From the NCBI RefSeq assembly GCF_014204915.1, contig NZ_JACHMH010000001.1, positions 5,729,501-5,793,500 of the forward strand: 64,000 bases of DNA. The letters run 5' to 3'. A program made the translations under genes and the position numbers. Origin of the DNA: Crossiella cryophila (GTDB lineage Bacteria > Actinomycetota > Actinomycetes > Mycobacteriales > Pseudonocardiaceae). How positions within the stretch are numbered: position 1 is the first letter of the stretch; every line of letters begins with the position of its first letter. This document shows, one piece after another, positions 16,527-26,243 of the stretch. Under the pieces are notes generated by a model, which worked only from the letters and a program-made list of their open reading frames with translations, ran no database searches and was not told the origin of the DNA.

Positions 16527-19501
16527 CGCCCGCCGGCGTCGAGATCGAACACCGCAAACTCGTCCAAAGTGAACTCCTCACCGTCGCCGCCGGTGGGCCT
16601 GCGCAGGCCCACCCAGGTGTCCCCGGTGCTCGATGCGGTGAACTCCACGGTGTGCGTGCCGGGCTCGCCGCGGGCGGGCAACGGGGTCACCGAGACGTCC
16701 CTCGGCGCGCCGTTGGCTGGATCCTCGCCGACTACCCAGCTGTAGGCGGTGCCCGCGGCGGCGTACCGGAAACTCACCCGGTAGCGGTGTCCCGGCTCGA
16801 AGCGCACGGTGGCCGGGGTGGTCCGGTAGGCCAGGTGCGCGGCGTACTCGAAGGACTTCAGGCTCCAGTTCCCCTCGATCACGTCGTCCACGGCCTTGCC
16901 GTTCCAGCCGCGCTGGGTGAACGGCGCGTGCTTCTCGGCCAGGTGGGTGCGCGCGTCGGTGGGGGCGATCTCGCCGCCGGGCACGAACGGTCCGAAGCCC
17001 TGGTCCACCCGCTCGAAATCCCACCGGTTACCGGGATCGGGCGCGGCGACCACCCGCAGATCGTCCAGCCGCACCACGGCATCGCCCGCGCCGACCCGGA
17101 CGCCGACCTCGGTGCTGCCGTCACTGCTGAAGAACACCCGGACCCGCTGGGATTTGGTGCCCTTCTTCTCCTCCGAGGCCACGATGTTGGTCACCGTGGA
17201 CCGCGCCAGCCTGGTCTCCTTGCCCCCGGCGAACACGGTGACCGGCCGGGACTTCCCCGGCTCGACCTCCACCATCAGCGAGGCCGCGTACTGCCCGCGC
17301 GGCAGTGTCAGCCGCTGGCTCAGGCTCGCCGCGCCACCACGCACCACGGCCTCCCGCTGGCCGAGGTCGTTGGTCTCGACCTTGGCCGCGCCGCTGGTCC
17401 GCCAGCCGGTGAGGTCACCGGAGTCGAAGCCCGGGTTGGCGGTCGGCGTGCCCTCGCCGTAGCCAAGGCGCGGCGCCGGGGCCGGGGACTGCGCGGTGAC
17501 CAGGTACGGCGTGCGCGCCTCGGCGGTGATCGTCACCTTGCCGTCGCGCACCGGCAGCGCGCCGACGTGCTGCCGTCCGTCGTCGGTGAGCCGGTAGAGC
17601 CGCACACTGGATTGCCCGGCCAGTTCCACCGGCAGGTCCCAGGTGCTCGTGCCGCCCGCCGGGTTCCAGTGGTAGGCCTTGTCGGGTGCGGTAGGCGACC
17701 AGGGCAGCAGATAGGCGCCGTCGTCATAGAGCAGCCTCCCGTCCTTGCGGAACTGGCGCTTGCCGCCGGGCGCGGTCACGCTCACTCCGCCGTCCAGCAC
17801 AGCCTCCACAGTGGACAGTCGCTGCACCGGGAAGTGCTGCAGGTACTTGGTGGGCAGGTTCTGCTCGAAGGTGTTGGCCAGGAACGCGCGGTAGTCGGTC
17901 TCCCCGGTCCAGCCCTCGAACTCCACGATCCGCGCGCCCATCAGCAGCGGATGGTGGACGAAGACGTCCTTCTGGTGGTTGCGCGCCAGCCGGATGATGC
18001 TGGAGTTGATGCCGCGGTGGGTCTCGCTGCTGTAGTCGATGTCGGTGGCCCAGTGCGTCCACAGCGTCTCGCGCTCCAGCCGGTGCGACCACTCGGTGGC
18101 CATCTCCCAGCCCAGTTTCCGCACCTCGCGCTGCAACCGGTCCGCGGTCCAGCCGGTCTCGCGGAACACGTCGAAGTACAGGAAGTCAAGCCCGCCACGG
18201 GTTTCCCGCTGCAACTCGGCGAGTCTGCGCTGGATGTCGCCGGAGGTGAGGTCGCGGCGCTGGTCGATCCGGTAGGACTGGTCCATCCAGGCCCACTGCT
18301 TGTTGTTCTTGTCCACCAGCGTCTCGGAGAACGCCCGCGCCTCCGGGTAGGACTCGGTCGCGTTGACGTGCACGCCGAAGTCGGCGTTCCAGCGCTTGCC
18401 CTGCTGTAGCAACGTGTTCAGTCCGCGCAGGCCACCGGCCCGCTCGTTGTAGTGGCCGCCGTAGTCCGGGTGCGCGGCGTCGTGGCCCTCGGACTGGTAG
18501 CCCTTGAGCAGCACGAACTGGCCGAGTCCGTCGGTGGCCTGGTTGACCCGCTTGGTGTCGTCCAGGGTGCGGGTGAACGGGTGCGTGGCCGAGGAGGCGA
18601 TGTTGAACGGAATCCGTTGCACCACCCGGTCCTTGGTCTTCTCCCAGCCCTTGGGCTGCCACATGATGTCCCGGAAGGCGATGGCCGCGTCCTGCCAGTC
18701 CAGCACGCCGTCGCCGTTGCGCTCCCCGGTCAGCGTGACCTTGGCCCACGGCGCCGGTTCGGTGTCGGGGGAGCCCTGGGCGCGGTGCGTCCACCGTCCA
18801 CTCCAGACGCTCACCGCAGGGCCGTCCGGGGTCTGCCTGGCCTGCCGCCAGATCCGCCCGTTCTCATCCGCGCCCGCGCCGCCGTTGTTGTCATAGGTCG
18901 AGTTGGTCTCGATCGCCGCGGCCAGCTTCCCGGTGCTGACCATGCCGTAGGCCGAGCCCAGCGGGGTCGCGTCCGGCGTGGTGGCGGTGGTGACCGGGTA
19001 GATCCGGTCGCCGTTGCCGTTCTTGTTCAGTTCCACCCTGGCCGCGGCCACCTGCGGGGCCGGATCGGCGGCGCGCACGGTGAGCAGGTCGTGCCCGGGG
19101 ATGTCGATGGTGCCCACCCGGAAGGCCGCGGTGTCGCGCACCTGGTCGATCCGGAAGGTCAGGGTCCGCCCGCGCAGCGCCAGGCTGGCGTCCAGGCGCA
19201 CGCCGGGCAGGTCGGGGAAGGTCAGGGCGTAGCGCACCGAGTCGACCGCGGACCTGGCGGTGCCGGTGACGCGCTGGTCAGCGCCGTTGAGCTGGATCGA
19301 GGTCAGTGGCGCGGACCGGCCGTGCAGCACCGCGCCGGAGCGGCGGTCGGTGTAGACGACCACCCTGGGGAACTCCGCGCCCACCGCCACGCTCAGCTCG
19401 GCCGAACGCAGGGTCAGGCTGGGTTGGGCCACGGCGGTCAGGCCGGGGGCGAGCAGGGCCAGGGCGGCCGATAAGGCCAGGAGTGACTGGCGGGTCGACA
19501 C
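16523..19501 (-). CDS. Secreted endo-alpha-N-acetylgalactosaminidase, GH101 family
   Basis: 992 residues with a signal peptide (STRQSLLALSAALALLAPG, then TAVA). The GH101 catalytic barrel is recognised from GYQSEGHDAAHPDYGGHYNE, FGVHVNATESYPEARAF and GLDFLYFDVF, whose Asp is the expected nucleophile, with a catalytic Glu in the following EMATEWSHRLERE region. Family enzymes release the Gal-beta-1,3-GalNAc core O-glycan from Ser/Thr of mucin-type glycoproteins. Beta-sandwich modules follow (ANPGFDSGDLTGWRTSG and NWSLKSFEYAAHLAYRTTPA). No LPxTG anchor is seen, so the enzyme is probably released. The GTG at 19501 is chosen because GGAGG sits 5 bp upstream. It is the first gene of a unit with an orphan regulator. 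Confidence 0.85.
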   Translation of the reverse strand: MSTRQSLLALSAALALLAPGLTAVAQPSLTLRSAELSVAVGAEFPRVVVYTDRRSGAVLHGRSAPLTSIQLNGADQRVTGTARSAVDSVRYALTFPDLPGVRLDASLALRGRTLTFRIDQVRDTAAFRVGTIDIPGHDLLTVRAADPAPQVAAARVELNKNGNGDRIYPVTTATTPDATPLGSAYGMVSTGKLAAAIETNSTYDNNGGAGADENGRIWRQARQTPDGPAVSVWSGRWTHRAQGSPDTEPAPWAKVTLTGERNGDGVLDWQDAAIAFRDIMWQPKGWEKTKDRVVQRIPFNIASSATHPFTRTLDDTKRVNQATDGLGQFVLLKGYQSEGHDAAHPDYGGHYNERAGGLRGLNTLLQQGKRWNADFGVHVNATESYPEARAFSETLVDKNNKQWAWMDQSYRIDQRRDLTSGDIQRRLAELQRETRGGLDFLYFDVFRETGWTADRLQREVRKLGWEMATEWSHRLERETLWTHWATDIDYSSETHRGINSSIIRLARNHQKDVFVHHPLLMGARIVEFEGWTGETDYRAFLANTFEQNLPTKYLQHFPVQRLSTVEAVLDGGVSVTAPGGKRQFRKDGRLLYDDGAYLLPWSPTAPDKAYHWNPAGGTSTWDLPVELAGQSSVRLYRLTDDGRQHVGALPVRDGKVTITAEARTPYLVTAQSPAPAPRLGYGEGTPTANPGFDSGDLTGWRTSGAAKVETNDLGQREAVVRGGAASLSQRLTLPRGQYAASLMVEVEPGKSRPVTVFAGGKETRLARSTVTNIVASEEKKGTKSQRVRVFFSSDGSTEVGVRVGAGDAVVRLDDLRVVAAPDPGNRWDFERVDQGFGPFVPGGEIAPTDARTHLAEKHAPFTQRGWNGKAVDDVIEGNWSLKSFEYAAHLAYRTTPATVRFEPGHRYRVSFRYAAAGTAYSWVVGEDPANGAPRDVSVTPLPARGEPGTHTVEFTASSTGDTWVGLRRPTGGDGEEFTLDEFAVFDLDAGGR

Positions 19502-19671
19502 GGGCACCTCCACGATCGACTGCGCGAATGTGCTTGTTCTAAGCCGCTAAACATCATTAGTCAACAGACGATCGATCAGAACTGAACAGCCCAACCGCAG
19601 GACATTTGTCCTACCCAGCCCTGGACAAAGCTCTCTTACCTGCGGAAACGCCAGGAAATACGGTTGGCCCC

Positions 19672-20565
19672 ATGAACGAGGCAGTCCACCTCCACGCGGT
19701 CACCAAGGCCTACGGACCGGTACGTGCGGTCAACGGCGTTCACCTGAGCGTGCCCGCGGGGCAGACGGTGGCGTTGCTCGGGCCCAACGGCGCGGGCAAG
19801 TCGACCACGATCAACCTGATGCTCGGCCTGCTCGCCCCGGACTCCGGGCAGGTCAGCCTGTTCGGCGGCACCCCAGAGGCGGCGATCCGGGCCGGGCGGA
19901 TCGGGGTGCTGCCCCAGGACGCCAAGCTCATCCCGCGGGTCACCGTGGCCGAGCTTGTCGACTTCGTCCGGCGCAGCTATCCCTCTCCGCTGCCGCTGGC
20001 CGAAGTGCTGGGACTCGCCGGGCTCACCGACCTGGCCAAGCGCAAGGCCGATGCCCTGTCCGGGGGGCAGGCGCGCCGGGTGCAGTTCGCGCTGGCCATG
20101 GCCGGTGACCCGGAGCTGGTGGTGCTCGACGAACCCACAACCGCGCTGGACGTCGAGCACCGCCGCGAGTTCTGGACCTACCTGCGGGCCTTCGCCGCCC
20201 GCGGCCGGACCGTGCTCTTCTCCAGCCACTACCTGGAGGAGGTCGCGGAGAACGCGGACCGGGTGGTGGTGATCTCCGGCGGCCGCACCATCGCCGATGC
20301 CACCCCGGACGAGCTGCGCGGCCGGGTCGGCGGCCGGACCGTCTCACTGGACCCGGACGGCCGCAGACCCGATGAGCTGCAACGGCTGCCGGGCGTGCTC
20401 TCGGTGTCGCTGCGCGGCGGGCGGGCCTACCTGAGCAGCGCCGACTCCGACGCCACCGTGCAGGCGCTGGCCCAGCTCGGCGCGATCCGCGACCTGGAAG
20501 TGGCCGGGGCCGGACTGGAAGAGGCATTCATGGCGCTCACCGCGCAGGATCGGACGGCTGTGTGA
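19672..20565 (+). CDS. ABC transporter ATP-binding protein
   Basis: 297 residues from the ATG at 19672. Walker A is VALLGPNGAGKSTTINL, Q-loop IGVLPQDAKLIPRVT, signature LSGGQARRVQFALAM (ABC-2 exporter type), Walker B LVVLDEPTTALDVEH, and H-loop FSSHYLEEVAENADR. The C-terminal extension continues to residue 297. First gene of a coupled ATPase-permease-kinase-regulator unit. It is probably an exporter for a lipid, antibiotic or peptide whose presence is sensed by the accompanying kinase. Confidence 0.94.
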   Translation: MNEAVHLHAVTKAYGPVRAVNGVHLSVPAGQTVALLGPNGAGKSTTINLMLGLLAPDSGQVSLFGGTPEAAIRAGRIGVLPQDAKLIPRVTVAELVDFVRRSYPSPLPLAEVLGLAGLTDLAKRKADALSGGQARRVQFALAMAGDPELVVLDEPTTALDVEHRREFWTYLRAFAARGRTVLFSSHYLEEVAENADRVVVISGGRTIADATPDELRGRVGGRTVSLDPDGRRPDELQRLPGVLSVSLRGGRAYLSSADSDATVQALAQLGAIRDLEVAGAGLEEAFMALTAQDRTAV

Positions 20566-21293
20566 TGTTGGGATACGTGCTCATCGAGTGCAAGAGGTTG
20601 TTGCGGGACACCGGGTTCCTGCTGATGAGCGTGCTCACCCCGCTGGTGATGTACGTGGTGTTCAACAACCTCAACGTGGCCATCGGCCAGGAACCGCGGC
20701 AGGCCGCGCTGTACACCATGGTCAGCATGTCCGCCTTCGGCGCGATCAGCGGCGTGCTCAACAGCAGCGTCGGCGTTGCCGAGGACCGGGCCATGGGCTG
20801 GCTGCGGCAACTGCGGCTGACCCCGTTGTCCCCGTTGCGGATCGTGCTGGCCAGGGTGCTGATCTCGATGCTGCTGGCACTGCCGCCGATCGTCTCGGTC
20901 TGCCTGGCCGGCGCGCTGATCAACGACGTCGAGCTGTCCCTGCCGAGCTGGCTGGCCGCGGTCGGCCTGCTCTGGGTGGGCACCGCGCCCTTCGCCGCGG
21001 CGGGCATCGGCATCGGCTACCTGCTCTCCGTGCGCACCGCGCAGCTGGCCAGCGTGTTCGTCTACATCGGACTGTCCATGTTGGGCGGTCTGTGGATCCC
21101 GCTGGCCGCGTTCCCGGACTGGCTGGCCGAGTTGGCCCGCTTCACCCCGACCTTCCGCTACGCCGACCTGTCGTGGGCGGTGGTCTTCGACCGCGGCCCG
21201 TCGATGGGCGGGATCGGCGTCCTGATCGGGTGGTTGACGCTGTTCGGGGTGTTCGCGATCTACGCCTACCAGCGCGGCGGACGCCGGGCATGA
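20562..21293 (+). CDS. ABC-2 type transporter permease
   Basis: 243 residues with about six membrane helices. The order is IECKRLLRDTGFLLMSVLTP, then AALYTMVSMSAFGAISGVLN, the coupling loop GVAEDRAMGWLRQLRLTPLS, and the C-terminal SMLGGLWIPLAAFPDWLAEL. It begins at a GTG overlapping the ATPase stop (an ATG 3 bp later is equally possible) and ends in ATGA overlap with the kinase. Confidence 0.9.
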   Translation: MMLGYVLIECKRLLRDTGFLLMSVLTPLVMYVVFNNLNVAIGQEPRQAALYTMVSMSAFGAISGVLNSSVGVAEDRAMGWLRQLRLTPLSPLRIVLARVLISMLLALPPIVSVCLAGALINDVELSLPSWLAAVGLLWVGTAPFAAAGIGIGYLLSVRTAQLASVFVYIGLSMLGGLWIPLAAFPDWLAELARFTPTFRYADLSWAVVFDRGPSMGGIGVLIGWLTLFGVFAIYAYQRGGRRA

Positions 21294-22399
21294 TCTACCG
21301 TGCGGGGATGGGTACGAGGCCGGTGACCGACCGTCTGCACGGACAGCTCCCGCCGGTGGCGATGCTGCCCTGGCTGGCCTCGTTGCTCCTGCCCGCCGTC
21401 CGCGCCAACGCCCTGGGCGCCACCGCGCTCGGGGCGTTCGCGCTGACCTACGGCATCGCGGTCTGGCTGGTGCTCAACAAACGCGGCCCGTCCCGGGCGC
21501 CGATCGCGCTGGCCGTCCTGCTCACCACGATCGCGCTGACCTGCGCCAGGGAGTTCGGCGACTTCTGGTACCTGCCGATGCCCTTCGTCTTCGCGGTCTG
21601 GTCGCTGATCACCGTGGACTACGGCGCGCCGCTGGTGAACGTGATCGGCGTGCTGGTGGTGCACCTGCTCGGCGTGTGGGTGGGCAGCGACGCCCCGCCC
21701 ATCGTCATCGGCGCCTTCCTGACCTTCCTGGCCGGCATGCTGACCTTCGTCGTCCTCCGCCTGAGCCGCGCCGTCGCCGAACTCGAAGCCGCCAGAGAGG
21801 AACTCGCGCACACCGCCGTAGGCCAGGAACGCCAACGCTTCGCCCGAGACCTGCACGACCTACTGGGCCACACCCTGTCCCTGGTCGTGGTCAAGGCCGA
21901 AGCCGTCCGCCGCCTGATCCCCCGCGACCCCGCCAAAGCCCAGGACCAGGCAGCCGACATCGAAGCGGTAGGCAGGCGAGCCCTGGCCGAGGTCCGCCAA
22001 GCCGTCTCCGGCTACCGCGAACCAAGCCTGCCCGAAGAGCTGGCCGGCGCCCGAGCAGCCCTGGTCGCCGCAGGCGTGACCGCGGAACTACCGGACCCGG
22101 GGGAGTTGCCGGCGGCAGCGCCCCCGGTGCTCGGCTGGGTGGTCCGCGAGGGCGTCACCAACGTCCTCCGCCACGCCAGAGCCCGCCGCTGCCTGATCGA
22201 CCTGCACACAGTCGACGGAACCACAGTCCTCACCATCACCAACGACGGAACAACCCCCACCAAGACCCCCATCACCTGGGGCAACGGCCTCAACGGCCTC
22301 ACCGAACGAGTCCACTCCGCAGGCGGCGAACTGACCGCCACCCCCACCCCCGCCGGCTTCACCCTGCGGGTGTCCGTACCCACCGGGGAGCAGCCGTGA
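21290..22399 (+). CDS. Sensor histidine kinase, DesK-like
   Basis: 369 residues, ATG overlapping the permease stop. There are about five membrane helices over residues 20-155 with no extracellular domain, then a coiled-coil linker (SRAVAELEAAREELAHTAVG). The HisKA_3 box is ERQRFARDLHDLLGHTLSL with the phospho-His, followed by HATPase boxes VREGVTNVLRHARA (N), ITNDGTTPTK (a degenerate G1 without DxGxG) and GNGLNGLTERV (G2). The DesK-like architecture suggests that the membrane or transporter state is sensed. It pairs with the regulator encoded next. Confidence 0.9.
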   Translation: MIYRAGMGTRPVTDRLHGQLPPVAMLPWLASLLLPAVRANALGATALGAFALTYGIAVWLVLNKRGPSRAPIALAVLLTTIALTCAREFGDFWYLPMPFVFAVWSLITVDYGAPLVNVIGVLVVHLLGVWVGSDAPPIVIGAFLTFLAGMLTFVVLRLSRAVAELEAAREELAHTAVGQERQRFARDLHDLLGHTLSLVVVKAEAVRRLIPRDPAKAQDQAADIEAVGRRALAEVRQAVSGYREPSLPEELAGARAALVAAGVTAELPDPGELPAAAPPVLGWVVREGVTNVLRHARARRCLIDLHTVDGTTVLTITNDGTTPTKTPITWGNGLNGLTERVHSAGGELTATPTPAGFTLRVSVPTGEQP

Positions 22400-23001
22400 T
22401 CAGAGTCCTGCTGGCCGAAGACCAGGGCATGATGCGCGGCGCCCTGTCCCTCCTGCTGAGCATGGAGGAGGACATCGAGGTGGTAGCCGAAGCCGCCACC
22501 GGCGACCAGGTCCTCCCCCAAGCCCTCGCCACCACCCCCGACATAGCCGTCCTGGACATAGAAATGCCCATCCGCAGCGGCCTGGAAGCCGCGGCCGACC
22601 TACGCCGAGAACTCCCAACCTGCCGAATCCTGATAGTCACCACCTTCGGCCGCCCCGGCTACCTACGAAGAGCGATGGAAGCAGGAGCCAGCGGCTTCCT
22701 GGTAAAAGACGGCCCCGTGGAACAACTGGCCGCCGCCATCCGCCGAGTCCTGGCAGGCGAACAGGTAATCGACCCCGGCCTCGCCGCCGCAGCCCTCCGC
22801 TCCGGCCCAAACCCCCTGACAGACCGAGAACGCGAACTCCTCGCCGCCGCCGCCAACGGCGCCACCGTCTCCGACCTGGCCACCCGCCTGTTCCTGTCCG
22901 AGAGCACAGTCCGCAACTACCTGTCCTCCGCAATCCAGAAAACCGGCACCCGCAACCGAATAGAAGCAGTCCGAGCCGCCACCGACCACGGCTGGCTGTA
23001 A
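22396..23001 (+). CDS. Response regulator, DesR/NarL family
   Basis: 201 residues starting at a GTG that overlaps the kinase stop. Receiver: IRVLLAEDQGMMRGALSLLL, phospho-Asp in IAVLDIEMPIRSGLEAA, Thr in ILIVTTFGRPGYL, Lys in GFLVKDGPVE. HTH: LTDRERELLAAAANGATVSD then SESTVRNYLSSAIQKTGTRN. It is the last gene of the module; downstream lie about 2 kb without genes. Confidence 0.93.
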   Translation: MIRVLLAEDQGMMRGALSLLLSMEEDIEVVAEAATGDQVLPQALATTPDIAVLDIEMPIRSGLEAAADLRRELPTCRILIVTTFGRPGYLRRAMEAGASGFLVKDGPVEQLAAAIRRVLAGEQVIDPGLAAAALRSGPNPLTDRERELLAAAANGATVSDLATRLFLSESTVRNYLSSAIQKTGTRNRIEAVRAATDHGWL

Positions 23002-25055
23002 CCCACCCCCCTGGCTCTTCCCAATACCACGCCTACGCTGCCACTCGCAGACCCCGCTGTGACCCAGCACACAATTGCGCGGTAAACTGGCTCGGTACAC
23101 GCCTGAGACAGGGCACTCCAGACCCGATCGAGTGACAAGATCCAAACATCAAGGCAACCAAAACAGGGGTTTTTGCGTTCCGCAGAGGAACGGTGGCGGC
23201 GGCGGACCCCGGCACGGGCTCACGGTGGTGAAGCAGCCCCGGCGACGCGACAGTCCCGGCGATACGACAGTCCCGGCGATCGGCAACGCAGCAGCCCGAC
23301 CGGCCACCCAGCAGCCCCAGCGGCGCAACGGTCCGGTCGAGAAGGCGCGGTGTGTCGGCCAGGCAGCAGTCCAGGTCGCCTCGGGCCTGCCGGGAGCGGG
23401 TGCACTCGGGCCCGGTCGGACCTGGTCGGGTCGGTCAGGGCCGGTCGAGTCCGGTCGGGCTCGCTCAGGTCCGGTCGGGCTGGGGCGCTCGCTGGTGAGA
23501 CCGGGGTGCTGAGTCCGGGGCCGGTAGGTGTGGGCGGCGGGAGGGCTGTCAGCCCACGCGGTGAGTCGCCGGCGCTGAACCCGTGGCTGCCGCGGCGGCG
23601 CTGCTCAGGTCGGCCGGAGCGAAGGGGCGAGGCTGGCGTGAAGGGGCGAGTCTGGCGTGAAACCGAGCTGGTCAGCGCTGCCCGGCCTCGTGGGCCGGTC
23701 ACCCCAGTCGGCCCGGGACCCGGGCGGTAGTCGCCCAGGCTCGACCTCGGTAGCCGCCCCCGTCCAGGCGCGCAGTTAGGCGAGCTGAACCTGTCCGGGC
23801 AGTCGTGCCCGAGGGCGACAACGCCGGAGCGACCCGAACCCCGCTGCTGGGCTGGTCCGCAGGCTGGGTGCTGGATGTGTTCGCTGCGTCGGGGCTGCTG
23901 GCCGCATGGCCGTCCTGCTGGCTTGGGCACCCGGCCCGCTGACTGGGCATCCGGACCGTGCGCCCGGACTGCGCCACCCGGACTGCGCGCCCGACTCGCT
24001 GGCCGCGGGCCTGGGCTGCGCTCCCGATCCGCTGACCGCGCGTCTGGACTTCGCTCCTGCTCCGCTGCCGCGTGCCCGGACTGCGCGCCCACCGCCGTCG
24101 ACTGGGCGCCCGCTCCTCGGCCGATGCCCTCCGGTTCCCCAGTCCCCGCCAGCCGGGGCTATCGCGCTCGCCCTGGCACGCAACGGAAACGCGGAGTACG
24201 CGGCCGCATACGCACCGGCGTCATGAGTACCGCCAGGCGGTACCCGAGCAAGGCGTGATTGGGCCAAGCGAGAGCCGGCCGAAGACGGCCGCGAGTCCGA
24301 GCTGGACAGTCCGATGCCGTGCGACGGCGTCCCTCACTGGGTCAAAATCCCCGATGAGACAAGGGTTTTCGACAAAGCACGCGACTACAGCTCGACGCAA
24401 TGCCCACCGGCGTCAGTGCCCACCCGCTGCTACCCGCGCCCGAGATCGCTCCCACCCGCCCCTCCGCAGCCCACCCACGCTCACACTCGCGATCCGTTGA
24501 GCAGCCGGTGTAAACATTCGACAGCCGATACCCCACGCACACCAACCCCCACCGCGCGTGACAAGAGCAGCCCGCGTCAACAAACAGCGCCCCCAACAAC
24601 CCCCACAACGCGCAACCCGACTGCGCTGCGTGCCCTCCCGATCGCATTCAGTCGCAACAACCCACCCAACTCACCCCGCCCCCTCCTGCCCCAAACCCCC
24701 CACCCCTCACGCCCTAAACCCCCACACCCCCTGAGTAACCCCCGAAAGTCTGGACACCAACGTGACCCCCACCCCAACCCACTAGAATCACCCCACCACC
24801 CCCTGCCCAAGCACAACCCCAATCCCCACCCGCACACCCCCACCCACCCCCATCACCACCCCAAACCCCACACCCCCAGAATTCGCTTACACCCCAACAC
24901 AATCCACCCCACCTCGCGTACACTCACGCGCCCACATTCCCCAAACCCCCGGCGATTCCCAACCGAGACCCGGGAAACTATGGCGAAATCCGCCCCGCCC
25001 GAGTGAGAATCCGGGGGAGTGATCGGTCCCGACCACCCCCACTGAGGAGCCTCGC
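23002..25055. other. Gene-free, low-complexity region with strong strand asymmetry
   Basis: About 2 kb in which I see no convincing gene. From roughly 23.2 to 24.2 kb the sequence is made of degenerate short repeats such as CAGTCCCGGCGATACGACAG and CCCGGACTGCGCGCCC. From about 24.45 to 24.97 kb the plus strand is C- and A-rich and almost lacks G (long runs of CCCC and CCACC), so the minus strand is G-rich. A hairpin-like segment, CAAAAC-AGG-GGTTTTTG, lies near 23155-23175. The long frames here are Arg/Pro/Ser-rich and look non-coding. The promoter of the MpaB gene must lie just before 25056. Confidence 0.7.
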
Positions 25056-26243
25056 ATGACGTCGGTCAGTCTGGATGAGTCGACCGCGTTGACCAACAGC
25101 GCGTTCCGGACCACCGCCGCCCGTCGTGGGCATGCCGCGCGTACGCCCAGTGCGGAGCGGCTGCAGCACCTGCGGCATCGGGCCACCACGGTGGATGCCC
25201 TCGGGGATGGGCTGGTGGCGATGATGCACCGGCTCAAGGGTGAGGCGCGGGAGTTGTTCAGTCGGGCTTGTGCTGACGGGATTGACTCGATCGAGAATCC
25301 GCCCGCGGAACTGGTCGACTTCTTCCGGGCGGTGGAGAAGACCCCCGCTTGGGTTGACCAGGATCGGTTGCGTAGTGGGGCGCAGGCGATCAGCCGGGCG
25401 GGGAAGTTGGCCGCGTTCAGCCTGTGCGATGTGTATCTGGTGGTGGGGTTTCACTCGTTACGGGTGTGCAAGACATTGACCTCAACCGGCCAGACCGGCA
25501 AGGCGACCAGTCGCCGGGTGCTCAACACCGCCAGCTGGTGGCTGGATGTCAGCACGCCGGGCAGTCTGGTTGTCGGCGGGGTGGGTTACGCGGCCGCGTT
25601 GCGGGTTCGGCTGGTGCACGCGCACATCCGGGATGTGCTGCTCAAGCGCGGCGATTGGGATCTGGCCGCCTGGGACCAGCCGCTCAACGACGCCCAGGCC
25701 AACCAGCTCACCCTGATGTTCTCCCTTGGAGTCATGGAGGCCACGCAGGCGCTCGGAATTCGTTATACCGCACAGGAACGCGCGGACATCCTGCATTTGT
25801 GGCGGTATGTGGGGTGGCTGGTCGGCATTGAGGAGGACATGCTGCCTGCCGATGAAGCCGATGCGTGGCAACATCTTTGGGAGCAGGCCGCCACCGAACT
25901 GATCCCGGATGCCGACTCTCGCACTCTGGCCGCCGACCTGCGTGCGGCCTACCAGCGGCCCCGGCCTGATCAGAGTGAGGTGCGGGCTCGGTGGGCCGAG
26001 CGGGTGCACACCGCGATCAGCCGGATCGTGATCGGGCCGGCCAGTGCGGATTCCCTTGGCATGCCTGATGATCCGCTCGCCCGCGCACTGGTCCGGGTGG
26101 CCGGTGCGGTGAACACCGTGGCCGAGTTGACCTACCGGCGCATCCCGGCTTTCCGTACCGCGCAGGCGGTGCACGGCCACGCCGCCCGCAAGGCCTATGT
26201 GGACGTTCTCCGTGCCGCGCACGGTGACGGGCCGAAGCCGTGA
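25056..26243 (+). CDS. Oxygenase, MpaB/DUF2236 (latex-clearing-protein) family
   Basis: 395 residues of the all-helical DUF2236 fold. Recognisable segments are ENPPAELVDFFRAVEKTPAW, SLCDVYLVVGFHSLRVCKTL, RRVLNTASWWLDVSTPG, and LRVRLVHAHIRDVLL, whose His probably is the haem ligand, as in the RxxHAxIR motif of this family. NDAQANQLTLMFSLGVMEAT and RYVGWLVGIEEDMLP follow. Family members are b-type haem oxygenases that cleave C=C bonds in polyisoprenoids or prenyl chains. No signal peptide is seen, unlike secreted rubber oxygenases. The gene is coupled to a deaminase gene (GTGA). Its substrate is unknown. Confidence 0.85.
   Translation: MTSVSLDESTALTNSAFRTTAARRGHAARTPSAERLQHLRHRATTVDALGDGLVAMMHRLKGEARELFSRACADGIDSIENPPAELVDFFRAVEKTPAWVDQDRLRSGAQAISRAGKLAAFSLCDVYLVVGFHSLRVCKTLTSTGQTGKATSRRVLNTASWWLDVSTPGSLVVGGVGYAAALRVRLVHAHIRDVLLKRGDWDLAAWDQPLNDAQANQLTLMFSLGVMEATQALGIRYTAQERADILHLWRYVGWLVGIEEDMLPADEADAWQHLWEQAATELIPDADSRTLAADLRAAYQRPRPDQSEVRARWAERVHTAISRIVIGPASADSLGMPDDPLARALVRVAGAVNTVAELTYRRIPAFRTAQAVHGHAARKAYVDVLRAAHGDGPKP

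Noticed and set aside
23220-24092. 290-codon minus-strand frame in the low-complexity region
   Set aside because: Made of Arg/Ser/Pro/Gly repeats; reading frames on both strands are open merely because stop codons are rare at this composition.
24340-24372. Hairpin CAAAATCCCC ... GGGTTTT as a riboswitch or CRISPR repeat
   Set aside because: A single short dyad without conserved context or a gene behind it.
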